DNA of 64,000 bases. Origin: Mesostigma viride. Taxonomy: Eukaryota; Streptophyta; Mesostigmatophyceae; Mesostigmatales; Mesostigmataceae. A program made the translations under genes and the position numbers. This document shows positions 38,601 to 48,837 of the stretch, piece by piece. The notes below the pieces were generated by a model. The model ran no database searches, was not told the DNA's origin, and was given only the letters and a program-made list of their open reading frames with translations. The DNA is taken from the NCBI GenBank assembly GCA_009746045.1, contig RPFO01000041.1, forward strand, positions 4,530,920 to 4,594,919, in the 5' to 3' direction. Position 1 is the first letter of the stretch. Each line of letters begins with the position of its first letter.

Positions 38601-41447
38601 CGATCACATCATATTGATTTAACAAACCTACAAAGACTAATAAGTAAGATACTGTGTACAATCAATGTTGTGGAGGAATGTAATGCCTGCGAGCCAGTTT
38701 AACGATGGTACAGTAGCAACTGCATTCTTACTCATACCCGTGGCTCCGGGCAGGTTATCTCATCGCCCACCTGCTAGTAACCACTTAATTCTACATTTTT
38801 GGCAAGCATCGTCATCATGTAGCTGCCCACCATGATAACAACCCATCGTCCAGCAACCATGGATGGGCACGAGGGGGCAAACGAGCGGGACATGAGTTTG
38901 GGGAAGATGTTGCATAAGCACTGGTATATTAATAAGTCAGTGCATATACTGAATTGGCACCGCCACAAGTGCACAGGTATTAGCCAACATGGATTGCATG
39001 TGCAAACTACCTAGGTGGTCACAGACACACCGACGTGCGCCTAGGATGTGATGCATTTGCTTTGGCTAACCGCCATTGGATTCTTCCATGTGTTCATTTC
39101 AGCTAAAATACCTGCTTCCCCCCCCCCTGCTCCCCCCCTCCCCCCCTTCCCACATCTAAACATTGTTCCTTCCGACCGAGCAAAAGGGTCCCTGCACACC
39201 ACACAGTTACACACCATTGCGACTTGGCAGAACAGCCGCCTGCATCCAGCATTCCATAGAAGGCCGAAACTGGCCATACCCCCTTGATATGCTCTTGGAA
39301 CAGCCCTAAGTGCCCAGTGTTCATAGTAACCATTTCCAGGGCTCCAACCGCCCACCTACCAATATTCTGGTTGTAAAGCCCAAGCAGTGCATCTCAGCGA
39401 GTGTGTGCACCATTTTCAGGGCTTGAAGAGGGCCACCCACCATCGTTCTGATTGTAAACAAGTGGCTGCAATGAGGAGAATACCGTGATGTGCACGCGGT
39501 TACACGGTTCCTAGGGTCCATTCCTAGGGTCCATTCCTACTAGGGTCCACTCCTAGGGTTCCAACCTGGGGTCCCTTCCTAGGGTCCCTTTACAGGGCTT
39601 GAGAGGGCGAACACCGTTGATTCTGGTTGTAAAACACCGGTCACAACAAGGATTCAAGGATTACCAGTTGAAGGCTTCGAATCAGATGGAAACCGTTTAC
39701 AGGGCTTTACAAGGCCACCCACCATTTATCTGGTTGTAAAACAGCGGCCGCAGGTTGGAGTACATCTTGAGGGCGCCGACATCCCACAACTCCACGAAGA
39801 AGACACGACCTCCGGCGCAACCCGAACCAGGGGCGCCTGGCTCGCCCGCCCCGGCGCCGCCACCCCCATGCTGGCCACCCCCAGGGTCTGGCACCGCAGC
39901 GCTCGCCCACGAGGGCTTCCCCACGCCGTGCCAACCCCCTGGGGCCACCTGGGCACCGGCTGATGGGCTGGCAGGGTCCTCAGGGAGCTCCACCATCTGT
40001 GCCCCGGGTGATGCCGTTGGTGGTTGGGGGCGTAGTGGGGGGAGGAGTTTGTCCGGGATTGAGAGACGTACAGGGTTGCCCAGGGGTGCCATACCCATGC
40101 CACCACCCATGCATGGATGCCAGCACCCGTTCAGAATGCAAGCAGTACCCTAGTGAAGCAGCATCAAGTCATACCCACTCATCCAAGCGGTCCGCGTTCA
40201 ACCAGCGCTAAAGGCACTACGGACCATGCGCTCAGAGCACAGCCGAAAAGATGCTTCCCACTCAACCAAGCGGCCTAACGACCAAGGTGACCACAAACTT
40301 GTCAAGGACACCACGAGGCTTACGACCATTTGATCCTGTTCCCCAACTTCCAAATAAAAGTCAAGAACTTAACTAATTGATTAGGGGCACCACAGAGCAA
40401 GCACCCTGGCAGAGCTGTAACGAGAACAAGCAAAGCAGCATCACGCCAGCTCACAACCTTTATCAACCAATGGGCACCCCATGCAGCTGTCCAACAATCC
40501 AGTTGACCACGAGACAGGGGTACCACAGACAAAGCATGCCAATGCGGCAAGCAACAATCACGACAACGCCGCAGTGTCGCGCCAGCTCACCCGCACGGCG
40601 GTGTTACACCCAATCGTTTTGGTCGGGTGGCGCAGCGGCTCCCCGTGGACGAGGAAGTGTACCAGGGAGGTCTTGCCGACACCTGCAGGTGGGGTCGTGT
40701 GTAGGGGCGCGGGTGAGATGATGGACGGGCAGGGGAAAGGGCAGGGTGTGCAAGTGCAAGCGCAAGCGCAAGCGCAAGTGCAAGTGCAAGTGCAAGTGCA
40801 AGTGCAAGTGCAAGTGCAAGTGCAAGTGCAAGTGCATATAAGTTAGATATGCCACGTGCATACGCAAGCGTTTGTTAATGATAAACTGACTTCTAACTGT
40901 GAAATTAGATGGGAAGGGTTGGCTCTTCAAATTATGTGAGTGAACCCTCGCCCTTCCCTGGGGGTCTGCCATGTAGTTTCTAGTGGGTAGTGAGAGCAAA
41001 AATACCAGAAATAGCTGTTGCCATCCAGGCAGAAAGGACCTCAGGCAAATGCAGCTAATCCGAGCCTCTCATGGGAACAACGGTCCAGATTAATCAGAAC
41101 AACTTGAGTTGTAGCTCGCACGTCCAATATTACGCAAAGCGTCGTTGCACAACTAGACTGTGCGCACGTAGCAAACGCCTAACATAACCTGTAGGGGCAG
41201 AATAATCGGCTGAAGGAGAACAAACATGTAGACTTTGCTCTTACCCTATAACGAAAGCTGTGGACGCCAAAACATAAAATCAGAGGCCTTGACAACATGT
41301 TACAACTGTCCTCGCCCCGTCCCACGGCTATACTATATAATGAATACTGAACTTTATAATGAATACTATAGCATGAAACTCACCGGAATCTCCAACGACA
41401 AGCACGCGGACGGAGCCTGTCCTCTGTGAGATGTCCTTGTTACTCAT
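32698..41447 (-). CDS. LIP1/RABL3-type small GTPase, six exons
   Basis: Exons on the minus strand: 41447-41384, 40682-40591, 39996-39723, 38365-38217, 36835-36617 and 33012-32698. They total 1113 nt, or 370 residues plus stop. All introns are GT-AG (donors GTGAGT, GTGAGC, GTGGGT, GTGGGT, GTGAGG) and phases match at every join. The G domain has the P-loop GDSGVGKT (19-26), TIGC, FVELWDVG (119-126), FYNQIN/GVLFVHDL and VVGNKLD (201-207). RRRYYPQ then begins a Gly/Asp/Ser-rich tail. These blocks are specific to the plant LIP1/animal RABL3 family, atypical Rab-like GTPases; LIP1 affects clock light input in Arabidopsis. A 50-residue Gly/Pro-rich loop (~73-116) is unusual. Exon 3's acceptor and the join of exon 5 to 6 are the least certain. 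Confidence 0.88.
33405..33556 (+). repeat. Tandem duplication, ~80-bp unit, in GTPase 3' flank/intron
   Basis: Two copies share CATGCAGAAGAACTG and CACCG(T/C)GTGGTAGTC. They lie in the last intron of the GTPase gene. Confidence 0.75.
33640..33765 (+). repeat. AT-rich imperfect tandem duplication
   Basis: Two ~70-bp units beginning GGGGCAAAAAATAA and containing AATAATAAC and CAAGGATA. Confidence 0.65.
33853..33940 (+). repeat. Minisatellite with ACGAGACACAATCC unit
   Basis: Four units of 22-24 bp of the form ACGAGACACAATCCTATATC. Confidence 0.8.
34322..36413 (+). repeat. 40-bp minisatellite with telomere-like CCCTAAACCCTA, ~52 copies
   Basis: The unit is CTGGCTCCCCATGCCCTACA followed by CCCTTTCCCTAAACCCTACA. 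Copies differ at a few set positions (CTAC/CTCC/CTGC, GGCTCC/GACTCC) and some lack one C. Each unit contains one and a half plant-type telomere repeats. It occupies most of the last intron of the GTPase gene (36616-33013), so it is an interstitial array and not a chromosome end. Confidence 0.95.
36868..37300 (+). repeat. Degenerate TTTAGGG tracts
   Basis: Runs of TTTAGGG and variants (TTAGGG, CTTAGGG) at 36868-36945 and 37258-37292, with a further short tract at 37485-37518. They have the opposite orientation to the CCCTAAA-bearing array at 34322-36413. They lie inside intron 4 of the GTPase gene, beside exon 5. Confidence 0.85.
36942..37240 (+). repeat. 98-bp minisatellite x3 carrying copies of the exon 5 splice acceptor
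   Basis: Three units at exactly 98-bp spacing (GGGGCCA at 36944, 37042, 37140). Each contains GACGGGAAGCATCTGCAACC and then GTGTAGGGTGTCAGGTG, which matches the true exon 5 start and acceptor at about 36820-36862 (roughly 37 of 43 bases). On the minus strand each unit thus repeats the intron end, the CAG and the first ~15 bases of the exon. Confidence 0.88.
37880..38226 (+). repeat. Degenerate copies of the exon 4 donor junction
   Basis: The true junction (plus strand CACACCCACCTCCTCCAGG, 38208-38226) recurs in intron 4 as variants at about 38169, 38146, 38075, 37969, 37946 and 37880. Each reads on the minus strand as GAG-GAG-GTGGGTGTGG or a near form, i.e. exon end plus donor. Spacing is irregular, 23-106 bp. 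Confidence 0.78.
38425..38710 (+). repeat. Degenerate copies of the exon 4 acceptor junction
   Basis: The true acceptor and exon start (38341-38395 on the plus strand, GTCGTGGACAAATAGGACG, then CCTGCGGACCCGTTTGAAC) is echoed in intron 3. Echoes lie at about 38430-38460, 38547-38603 and 38663-38711. The middle copy keeps CAGGTGGTGGACAAG, ACCTGGCGACCCGATTGAA and ATGTTGGCACCG. All lie upstream of the real acceptor, in the same orientation. Confidence 0.8.
39329..39665 (+). repeat. Degenerate copies of the exon 3 donor junction
   Basis: The true junction (39695-39752 on the plus strand, TTTACAGGGCTTTACAAGG, then CCACCCACCATTTATCTGG and TTGTAAAACAGCGG) is echoed downstream in intron 3. Echoes lie at about 39588-39650, 39412-39475 and 39329-39390. 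TGGTTGTAAA (or TGATTGTAAA) marks each, at 39624, 39449 and 39368. The copies include the last ~30 bases of the exon and ~30 bases of the intron. Confidence 0.85.
40428..40455 (+). repeat. Single echo of the exon 2 donor junction
   Basis: AGCAGCATCACGCCAGCTCAC resembles the real donor region at 40571-40590 (CGCAGTGTCGCGCCAGCTCAC), within intron 2. A weaker case than introns 3 and 4. Confidence 0.5.
40749..40836 (+). repeat. CAAGTG/CAAGCG hexanucleotide microsatellite
   Basis: About 14 hexamers in intron 1 near the exon 2 acceptor. On the gene strand it is CACTTG, partly pyrimidine-rich. Confidence 0.95.
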
Positions 41448-42378
41448 TTTGAAATATAAACGGGCTGTCCCTGCATTTAGCCGGCACGACTCATTCCTGT
41501 GTTGTCAATGGTGTACGGGACTACGGGGCTTCCAATGCATCGCATGTGTTCTGTAACCAAGCATCCGGCAACATGTGACGGTCCCAGGAAGCAGCAAGCA
41601 TCGCTGGGGACGTTATCGCGCCCCCCAGGTTACCCGAAGAGAATAAATCGTGGATCAATTCGGCAGCTTCTACCAGTAATATGTATCAGGTTATCCAAAA
41701 AATTCCTCGTTTCACGCCATGCTTCGGGCCTGGCAGAATTTGTGCATGTGCATTCCGTGTTGTGGAACATGCGTCATCAACATATACTACCGCAAACCCT
41801 GGCAAATACAGATGGCATCAAATGACTTGTCATTGTACAGTACATTTAGCGATGCGTCTTCATGCATTCACGCAGTGCCTGCCACGGAATTGACAGCGTG
41901 AGATGCGCTGGGGTTTGTTGCTCACGGGTTTTGTCACCATCTCGACGTGGAGCTGTAGGTAAGTGCTATGCTGCCAGCTTTCACGCGTGTGCCCTGGACC
42001 CGTTGTTGTTGTTAGTTGTTGTCCTAACTGGCTGTCCGTGACACTCTAGTGTATACCACCCCCCGCCCCCCCATTTTCCGGGGGTGGGGGGTGGGGGGGA
42101 TCTTGACCCCCGCCCCCCCCCCCACCCAGTTTGGGGGTGGGGGTGTGGGGGGGTCACTTTTGATCTCCCGGGCACTTTTGAAGGCGGGAATTCTCCCGGG
42201 CTCTACAGGTCACTCACTGCTGTCACTCAGTCAAGTGAGAACTCAAAAAGGGTGCGGAGTGGCGTCCGCTCATCACCGACTGCATAAATGTCGTGTCCGG
42301 CACCTTATTGTCTACAAATTATTGTCTCTTTTAATTTAATTTTATAAAGCTCCCAACGGAGTCATGGTATTCTACGAC
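41448..42378. other. Region upstream of the GTPase gene
   Basis: This is the presumptive promoter side of the minus-strand GTPase gene. No convincing coding exon is seen. A G-run/C-run array lies at 42050-42165, related to 28985-29175. CTCCCAACGGAGTCATGG at 42348 is a short 3'-end repeat. No core promoter motif can be assigned with confidence. Confidence 0.4.
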
Positions 42379-44501
42379 TTTTCTACGATTGGCTCGAGGT
42401 GCATTTTTCTCGTTTCTCGTTTCAGGATTTCCCGCCAAAAAACTTGGTTTTTTATTAAAAAATATTTACACAGAAATTTTAAGTCACCCAGGTAAAGTTT
42501 TTATGCTGAAGCTGTACGTCTCATCAAAACACACTTTATCTAGACATGCATATCTGGTTTCACATGGACCTCATGAAATCACATCATCCCATGGCACGCA
42601 TTCCTGCATTCACATGTGCTGGTTTTTCTACTCCATTTCAGACTCATAAGACTCGCTATCGCTGTCCACCCTATTAGGGCATTTCTGCCGCGCCTTGTTA
42701 TTGCGGTCTTGTAAGACTTTCTCAATGAGGGTGTCATCATCCAAGTCATTGTTACGCGGAGGGCGTCGCACCTCAGCGAGGATGGCGTCCATGACTATAA
42801 CAGCGCTTGCTCTATGGCACGTGCAATCACATGCAGTGAGTGGTCACCCAACGATGGCGTTACCATGATCTCAAAAGCAGATTGCGCACGGGGATAGTCC
42901 AGACCCCTTCCATAGTACACTCTCCTGCTAACCATGCAGGAATTCGGTTTCCTCCTGCCAACCATGCAGACAAGTGGCCAGTCTTCATCATATGTGATAG
43001 CGTCCTAACAAGGTTTGCTCGCGACTAATCCTTGCATGATCGTTGAACCAGCACACGGCTGCACTTCTGGTAAGTTGTACGCATTGAGACAGAATGTGTC
43101 AGATTCATGCAACATACTCGATCTATCTCCTACTTTTTCCTTTATCTTCTTCGTCAATACAATGTTCATACAGAATGTCGAACCCAGCTTAATTTTCCGA
43201 TTTCAGGGGCACCCAAACATGCCAGAAAACTTGGTCTTGGGTGCTTTGTACCCTCCCTACTTTAAACGCTCGGTGTCTTGCTAAATGCCGACTAGAATGG
43301 TACAAAGTCTCCCCGACGTCATCGACCGCCTCGTCTTCATCTTGCATGAGCCTCGTCCACGTCCACCTCGCCTTGCATGGCCTTCGAACTGCACACAAGA
43401 TGCATAGGCGACGCTGAAACAAGGAAATCAAGGCCATAGACGATCCAACTTCTAATTAGACGGTCGGCTGAAAAACATTTCTGGATGAAAATGACGGACA
43501 GTAAAACCGTGGCAGATTCCTACAACATGGCAGATTATAAACCGATGTCGCGTTTCAGATTATAAACCGATGTCGTGACCACCATGGGCGTTCCTTGCAT
43601 AGGCTTCCCTGCATAGTCCACCACTATCCTTATGAATTCAACGGTTGACCCTGCCCTAGCTCAGCTTTCTTTCATTTCATCGCGCTCTTTTTGATCACGT
43701 CGGACAGATTCACCCGCTAGACAGAATTTGCGCTTATATATTCAACCAGGACAGTGGGAAACTTTGCGAACTGAAGACGTGTTAGAATCCCTGAACGCCT
43801 CTGTGGCCCTGTCGCCATCGCCGCACTCCCGCACCTGCAAACCTCCGCCAGTGGCTTTTTTTGTGGTGCCTGTGCTCGCGCCGGCTTGCCTTCGTCCAAC
43901 ATGATTACATGAAAGACGCGACGCGCATTCGCTGTCGCCTTTGGATCGACCAAAGGACACGCACTTTGAACTAGCCCTAGTCTTACGAATCAGACTTGAA
44001 ATAGTTACTCGTACAGCTAAATGTCCTAGGACCGTAACTCGAGCTACGGTTGCTGAAATGCCAGAGTTATCAAATGGCTCGCAGAAAAGCTAGGAACCTA
44101 GGCGACTATTTGGCGCCGCGTCGGTCGTGACGTTGTTTACTCCGTTGGATCTGCATCTACGGCGTTCGTGGGTTGTCTCGAAACCCGGTCGATGAGATTT
44201 AGCGGAGAAGTCGGGTATATAACTGATCCTTTATCGTCACCTAATTGAAAATGTGAAAGTCGAAATGAATTAAACGGCTTGACATGGTGTCTAGTTGTCG
44301 TCCAATACTACAAGTTAACGCCAATCGAAACTCGCGTCCCAAAATATATCTGGATAGAGGCATGTCTCTTATTTAATTTCAAGGTACCTCTTAATTAATC
44401 AAGCAGCGTTTCATGCACACACAGTCGAAAATTGGCGGGAATCCCAGAAACGAGAAATTTTGTTAGCAAAATAGCAGGATTTCAACGACTTAATTTACTT
44501 A
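42379..44501 (+). repeat. Repeat unit R1 (2123 bp), probable DNA element
   Basis: Near-identical to R2 at a constant offset of 2123 bp. The unit starts TTTTCTACGATTGGCTCGAGG. Its two ends carry related inverted sequence (TTTCTCGTTTC with GGATTTCCCGCCAA at the left; the inverse, with TTGGCGGGAATCCCAG, at the right). That suggests terminal inverted repeats. A minus-strand frame at 43437-43189 (MALISLFQRRLCILCAVRR, then DEDEAVDDVGET) and another at 43953-43717 look like decayed element protein, not assignable. The same unit, diverged, forms R3. Confidence 0.8.
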
Positions 44502-46620
44502 TTTTCTACGATTGGCTCGAGGTGCATTTTTCTCGTTTCTCGTTTCAGGATTTCCCGCCAAAAAACTTGGTTTTTTATTAAAAAATATTTACACAGAAAT
44601 TTTAAGTCACCCAGGTAAAGTTTTTATGCTGAAGCTGTACGTCTTATCAAAACACACTATATCTAGGCATGCATATCTGGTTTCACATGGACCTCATGAA
44701 ATCACATCATCCCATGGCACGCATTCCTGCATTCACATGTGCTGGTTTTTCTACTCCATTTCAGACTCATAAGACTCGCTATCGCTGTCCACCCTATTAG
44801 GGCATTTCTGCCGCGCCTTGTTATTGCGGTCTTGTAAGACTTTCTCAATGAGGGTGTCATCATCCAAGTCATTGTTACGCGGAGGGCGTCGCACCTCAGC
44901 GAGGATGGCGTCCATGACTATAACAGCGCTTGCTCTATGGCACGTGCAATCACATGCAGTGAGTGGTCACCCAACGATGGCGTTACCATGATCTCAAAAG
45001 CAGATTGCGCACGGGGATAGTCCAGACCCCTTCCATAGTACACTCTCCTGCTAACCATGCAGGAATTCGGTTTCCTCCTGCCAACCATGCAGACAAGTGG
45101 CCAGTCTTCATCATATGTGATAGCGTCCTAACAAGGTTTGCTCGCGACTAATCCTTGCATGATCGTTGAACCAGCACACGGCTGCACTTCTGGTAAGTTG
45201 TACGCATTGAGACAGAATGTGTCAGATTCATGCAACATACTCGATCTATCTCCTACTTTTTCCTTTATCTTCTTCGTCAATACAATGTTCATACAGAATG
45301 TCGAACCCAGCTTAATTTTCCGATTTCAGGGGCACCCAAACATGCCAGAAAACTTGGTCTTGGGTGCTTTGTACCCTCCCTAGTTTAAACGCTCGGTGTC
45401 TTGCTAAATGCCGACTAGAATGGTACAAAGTCTCCCCGACGTCATCGACCGCCTCGTCTTCATCTTGCATGAGCCTCGTCCACGTCCACCTCGCCTTGCA
45501 TGGCCTTCGAACTGCACACAAGATGCATAGGCGACGCTGAAACAAGGAAATCAAGGCCATAGACGATCCAACTTCTAATTAGACGGTCGGCTGAAAAACA
45601 TTTCTGGATGAAAATGACGGACAGTAAAACCGTGGCAGATTCCTACAACATGGCAGATTATAAACCGATGTCGCGTTTCAGATTATAAACCGATGTCGTG
45701 ACCACCATGGGCGTTCCTTGCATAGGCTTCCCTGCATAGTCCACCACTATCCTTATGAATTCAACGGTTGACCCTGCCCTAGCTCAGCTTTCTTTCATTT
45801 CATCGCGCTCTTTTTGATCACGTCGGACAGATTCACCCGCTAGACAGACTTTGCGCTTATATATTCAACCAGGACAGTGGGAAACTTTGCGAACTGAAGA
45901 CGTGTTAGAATCCCTGAACGCCTCTGTGGCCCTGTCGCCATCGCCGCACTCCCGCACCTGCAAACCTCCGCCAGTGGCTTTGTTTGTGGTGCCTGTATCG
46001 CGCCGGCTTGCCTTCGTCCAACATGATTACATGAAAGACGCGACGTGCATTCGCTGTCGCCTTTGGATCGACCAAAGGACACGCACTTTGAACTAGCCCT
46101 AGTCTTACGAATCAGACTTGAAATAGTTACTCGTACAGCTAAACGTCCTAGGACCGTAACTCGAGCTACGGTTGCTGAAATGCCAGAGTTATCAAATGGC
46201 TCGCAGAAAAGCTAGGAACCTAGGCGACTATTTGGCGCCGCGTCGGTCGTGACGTTGTTTACTCCGTTGGATCTGCATCTACGGCGTTCGTGGGTTGTCT
46301 CGAAACCCGGTCGATGAGATTTAGCGGAGAAGTCGGGTATATAACTGATCCTTTATCGTCACCTAATTGAAAATGTGAAAGTCGAAATGAATTAAACGGC
46401 TTGACATGGTGTCTAGTTGTCGTCCAATACTACAAGTTAACGCCAATCGAAACTCGCGTCCCAAAATATATCTGGATAGAGGCATGTCTCTTATTTAATT
46501 TCAAGGTACCTCTTAATTAATCAAGCAGCGTTTCATGCACACACAGTCGAAAATTGGCGGGAATCCCAGAAACGAGAAATTTTTTAAGCAAAATAGCAGG
46601 ATTTCAACGACTTAATTTAA
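44502..46620 (+). repeat. Repeat unit R2, tandem copy of R1
   Basis: Follows R1 directly. Only scattered differences are visible (e.g. CTCATC/CTTATC at 42510/44640, GAATTTGCG/GACTTTGCG at 43725/45847). High identity implies a recent tandem duplication or a recombinational product. Confidence 0.9.
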
Positions 46621-46639
46621 TTTTTAATTTAATTAATTA

Positions 46640-47065
46640 ATTAGACTCGTGCTCCCATTGGGGAGTCACGGAGCATCTCCCCGATGGATGGATGGATGGG
46701 TGCAAACAGTCCTACCGGTCGAATCTATCTACAACAGCTATCCACATCTATTCTAAATCTATCAACTCAAGCCACAAACATCAGCTCTACCCTAGGGGAC
46801 CTGTCTGGCGTGCTTCCCGTATGTTTGCACACGCGGGCGCTTCCCCACGGGGGGGGGCTCGTTGTCCTCTATGACCTGGGCCCACTTGGCCTTGTCCATC
46901 ATCTTTTTCCAAATCACGGAGAGGCCTAGGCCCCCCATTAATTAATTAATTAATTAATCAATTAATTAATTAATTAATCAATTAATTAATTAATTAATTA
47001 ATCAATTAATTAATTAATTAATAGACTCGTGCTCCCGTTGGGGAGTCACGGAGCAGGCCACCCAT
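46640..47065 (-). mobile_element. LINE 3'-end fragments with AATT tails
   Basis: Two copies (about 46643-46925 and 47020-47065) of the hairpin sequence AGACTCGTGCTCCC/GGGGAGTCACGGAGCA. Read on the minus strand, each is followed by an ATTAATTAATT tail. The longer copy retains a frame end reading KKMMDKAKWAQVIEDNEPP and a GGAT repeat. The tail between 46936 and 47022 is an (AATT)n microsatellite. Confidence 0.65.
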
Positions 47066-47330
47066 GTTCTCTACTAGCTGTTCTTTAACCCCTAAACCGT
47101 CCTCGTGCCACCATGGTCATCAAATAATTAATTAATATTTTCTACTGTTGGCTCGAGGCGTATTTTTCTCGTTTCTCGTTTTTAGGATTAAATCAAAAGT
47201 GGTTTTTCATTAAAAAATAAGTTACACAGCCGTTTTAAGTCACCCAGGTAAAGCTTTCATGCTGAAGCCGCCGTATGTCTTATCAAAACACACCGTATCT
47301 AGACATGCATATCTGTTTTCACGTAGACCT

Positions 47331-47423
47331 CATGAAATCACATAATCCCATGGCACACATTTCTGCATTCACAAGTGCTGGGTTTCCTGCTCCAGTTCAG
47401 ACTTATGCGACCGGACTCGCTAT
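47331..47423 (+). repeat. 93-bp direct duplication, left copy
   Basis: R3 sequence from CATGAAATCACATAATCCC to GGACTCGCTAT, repeated without visible change at 48535-48627. The copies bracket the LTR-like sequence 47424-48534. It is far too long for a target site duplication. Confidence 0.9.
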
Positions 47424-48430
47424 GTCGCGTCCGTGATCTATCACGTCCGCAATTCAGATTTTAGCGTAATTCTGACGTCCGCAGCCTTGTGCGGGTTGCT
47501 ATACCGCGGCCCGGTACTGACGCCGCGGATCTCAATTGTACTCACGCGCCAAGTCCGCTGAATTTGCTGACGGAACTTTTGGGCGGACCTGAATTTCACT
47601 GACATTCGTCACAAGGGCAGTTTGCCGAATGCTGGTACGCAGCAAGCCGGCGAGGCACTGAGCAGATGTGCAATTTCAGGATTTCAACGTGGGACACCAG
47701 ACACAAATGCAAGGAAGCCCCAGGCGGTGCCTGGCATAGCCGATAGATTTGCCCTTGTATATTTGTGTTCGCTTGACAGATAAAGCTTGAAGTTTAGCTT
47801 GTCGGAAATTAGACAATGTTATGATTGGCTGATGTCTAAAGTGGCGCTACAGTAGTGGCGCCAGCCGCCAGGCTTGAGCTTTGAGCAGTATAGAAGGATG
47901 AGCAACGAACCATGGTGGTCGTTGTTCGTCCGTTTCTCTCCCTCACAACTGGTTTGTTGTCTTCATGGGGTGAAATAGTTCGAGCAGCCCGGAGCAGCCC
48001 CCGTGAGTGGTTGCATGCAGTCAGTTGCCATGAGGATGGACTGACGGATATGACAATGTATTGGTTTTGTTAAGAATGTGTGTAAGACTGAGAACGAGAC
48101 AAGGGACAGGGCCTTCGGGCACCCTGGTTGTCGTTGGCAAGAATGCCAGTAGGAACTAGGTCGGGAACACACGCACTGCCGCCACAAGGGGCCTGCAGTG
48201 GCGTCACCCAAGGGGCCTCACAGCTGCTCTTATAACTACAACATTACAACTCGACACTCTTTGTAATTCGTCATGTATCTCATTGGAATTGAAATGTCTT
48301 TTGGTTGCTTTAATGATAAAGCATGGTCTCAAGAATCGGCTGGTTGGGCCGGATTGCCTGTCATGAAGGTGGCGGTGCCATAAAGGACCGCACCTTTCAT
48401 TCTCATTATTAGGTGGCATATCTCACACAT
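47423..48430 (+). repeat. LTR-like sequence (solo LTR candidate), copy B
   Basis: Begins TGTCGCGTCCGTGATC and parallels 27157-28190 in blocks, ending with a CCTGTCATGAAGGTGGCGG region. It lies in R3. Confidence 0.6.
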
Positions 48431-48534
48431 GATTACTGCTGATAGTGGATGCATTCCAAGTAGCGGTAATGACCAGTCCAGGATGATATGGCACGCAAAC
48501 GCGAAAAACATGATGTGCACGCAAACACGAACAA

Positions 48535-48627
48535 CATGAAATCACATAATCCCATGGCACACATTTCTGCATTCACAAGTGCTGGGTTTCCTGCTCCAGT
48601 TCAGACTTATGCGACCGGACTCGCTAT
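48535..48627 (+). repeat. 93-bp direct duplication, right copy
   Basis: Second copy of 47331-47423; R3 continues directly from it (CGCTGTCCACCC). Confidence 0.9.
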
Positions 48628-48837
48628 CGCTGTCCACCCGAATAGGGCATTGCTGCTGCTCATTGTTATTGCGGTCCTGTACCACTTTCTCAATGAGGGA
48701 GTCATCATCCAAGTAATTGTTGCGAGGCCGACGCACCTCATCGAGGATGGCGTCCATGACTATAACAGCGCTGGCTCTATGGCACGTGCAATCACATGCA
48801 GTGAGTGGTCACCCGACTTTGGCGCTACCATGATCTC

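Noticed and set aside
47331-47423. 93-bp repeat as a target site duplication
   Set aside because: An order of magnitude longer than any known transposon target duplication; recombination is more likely.
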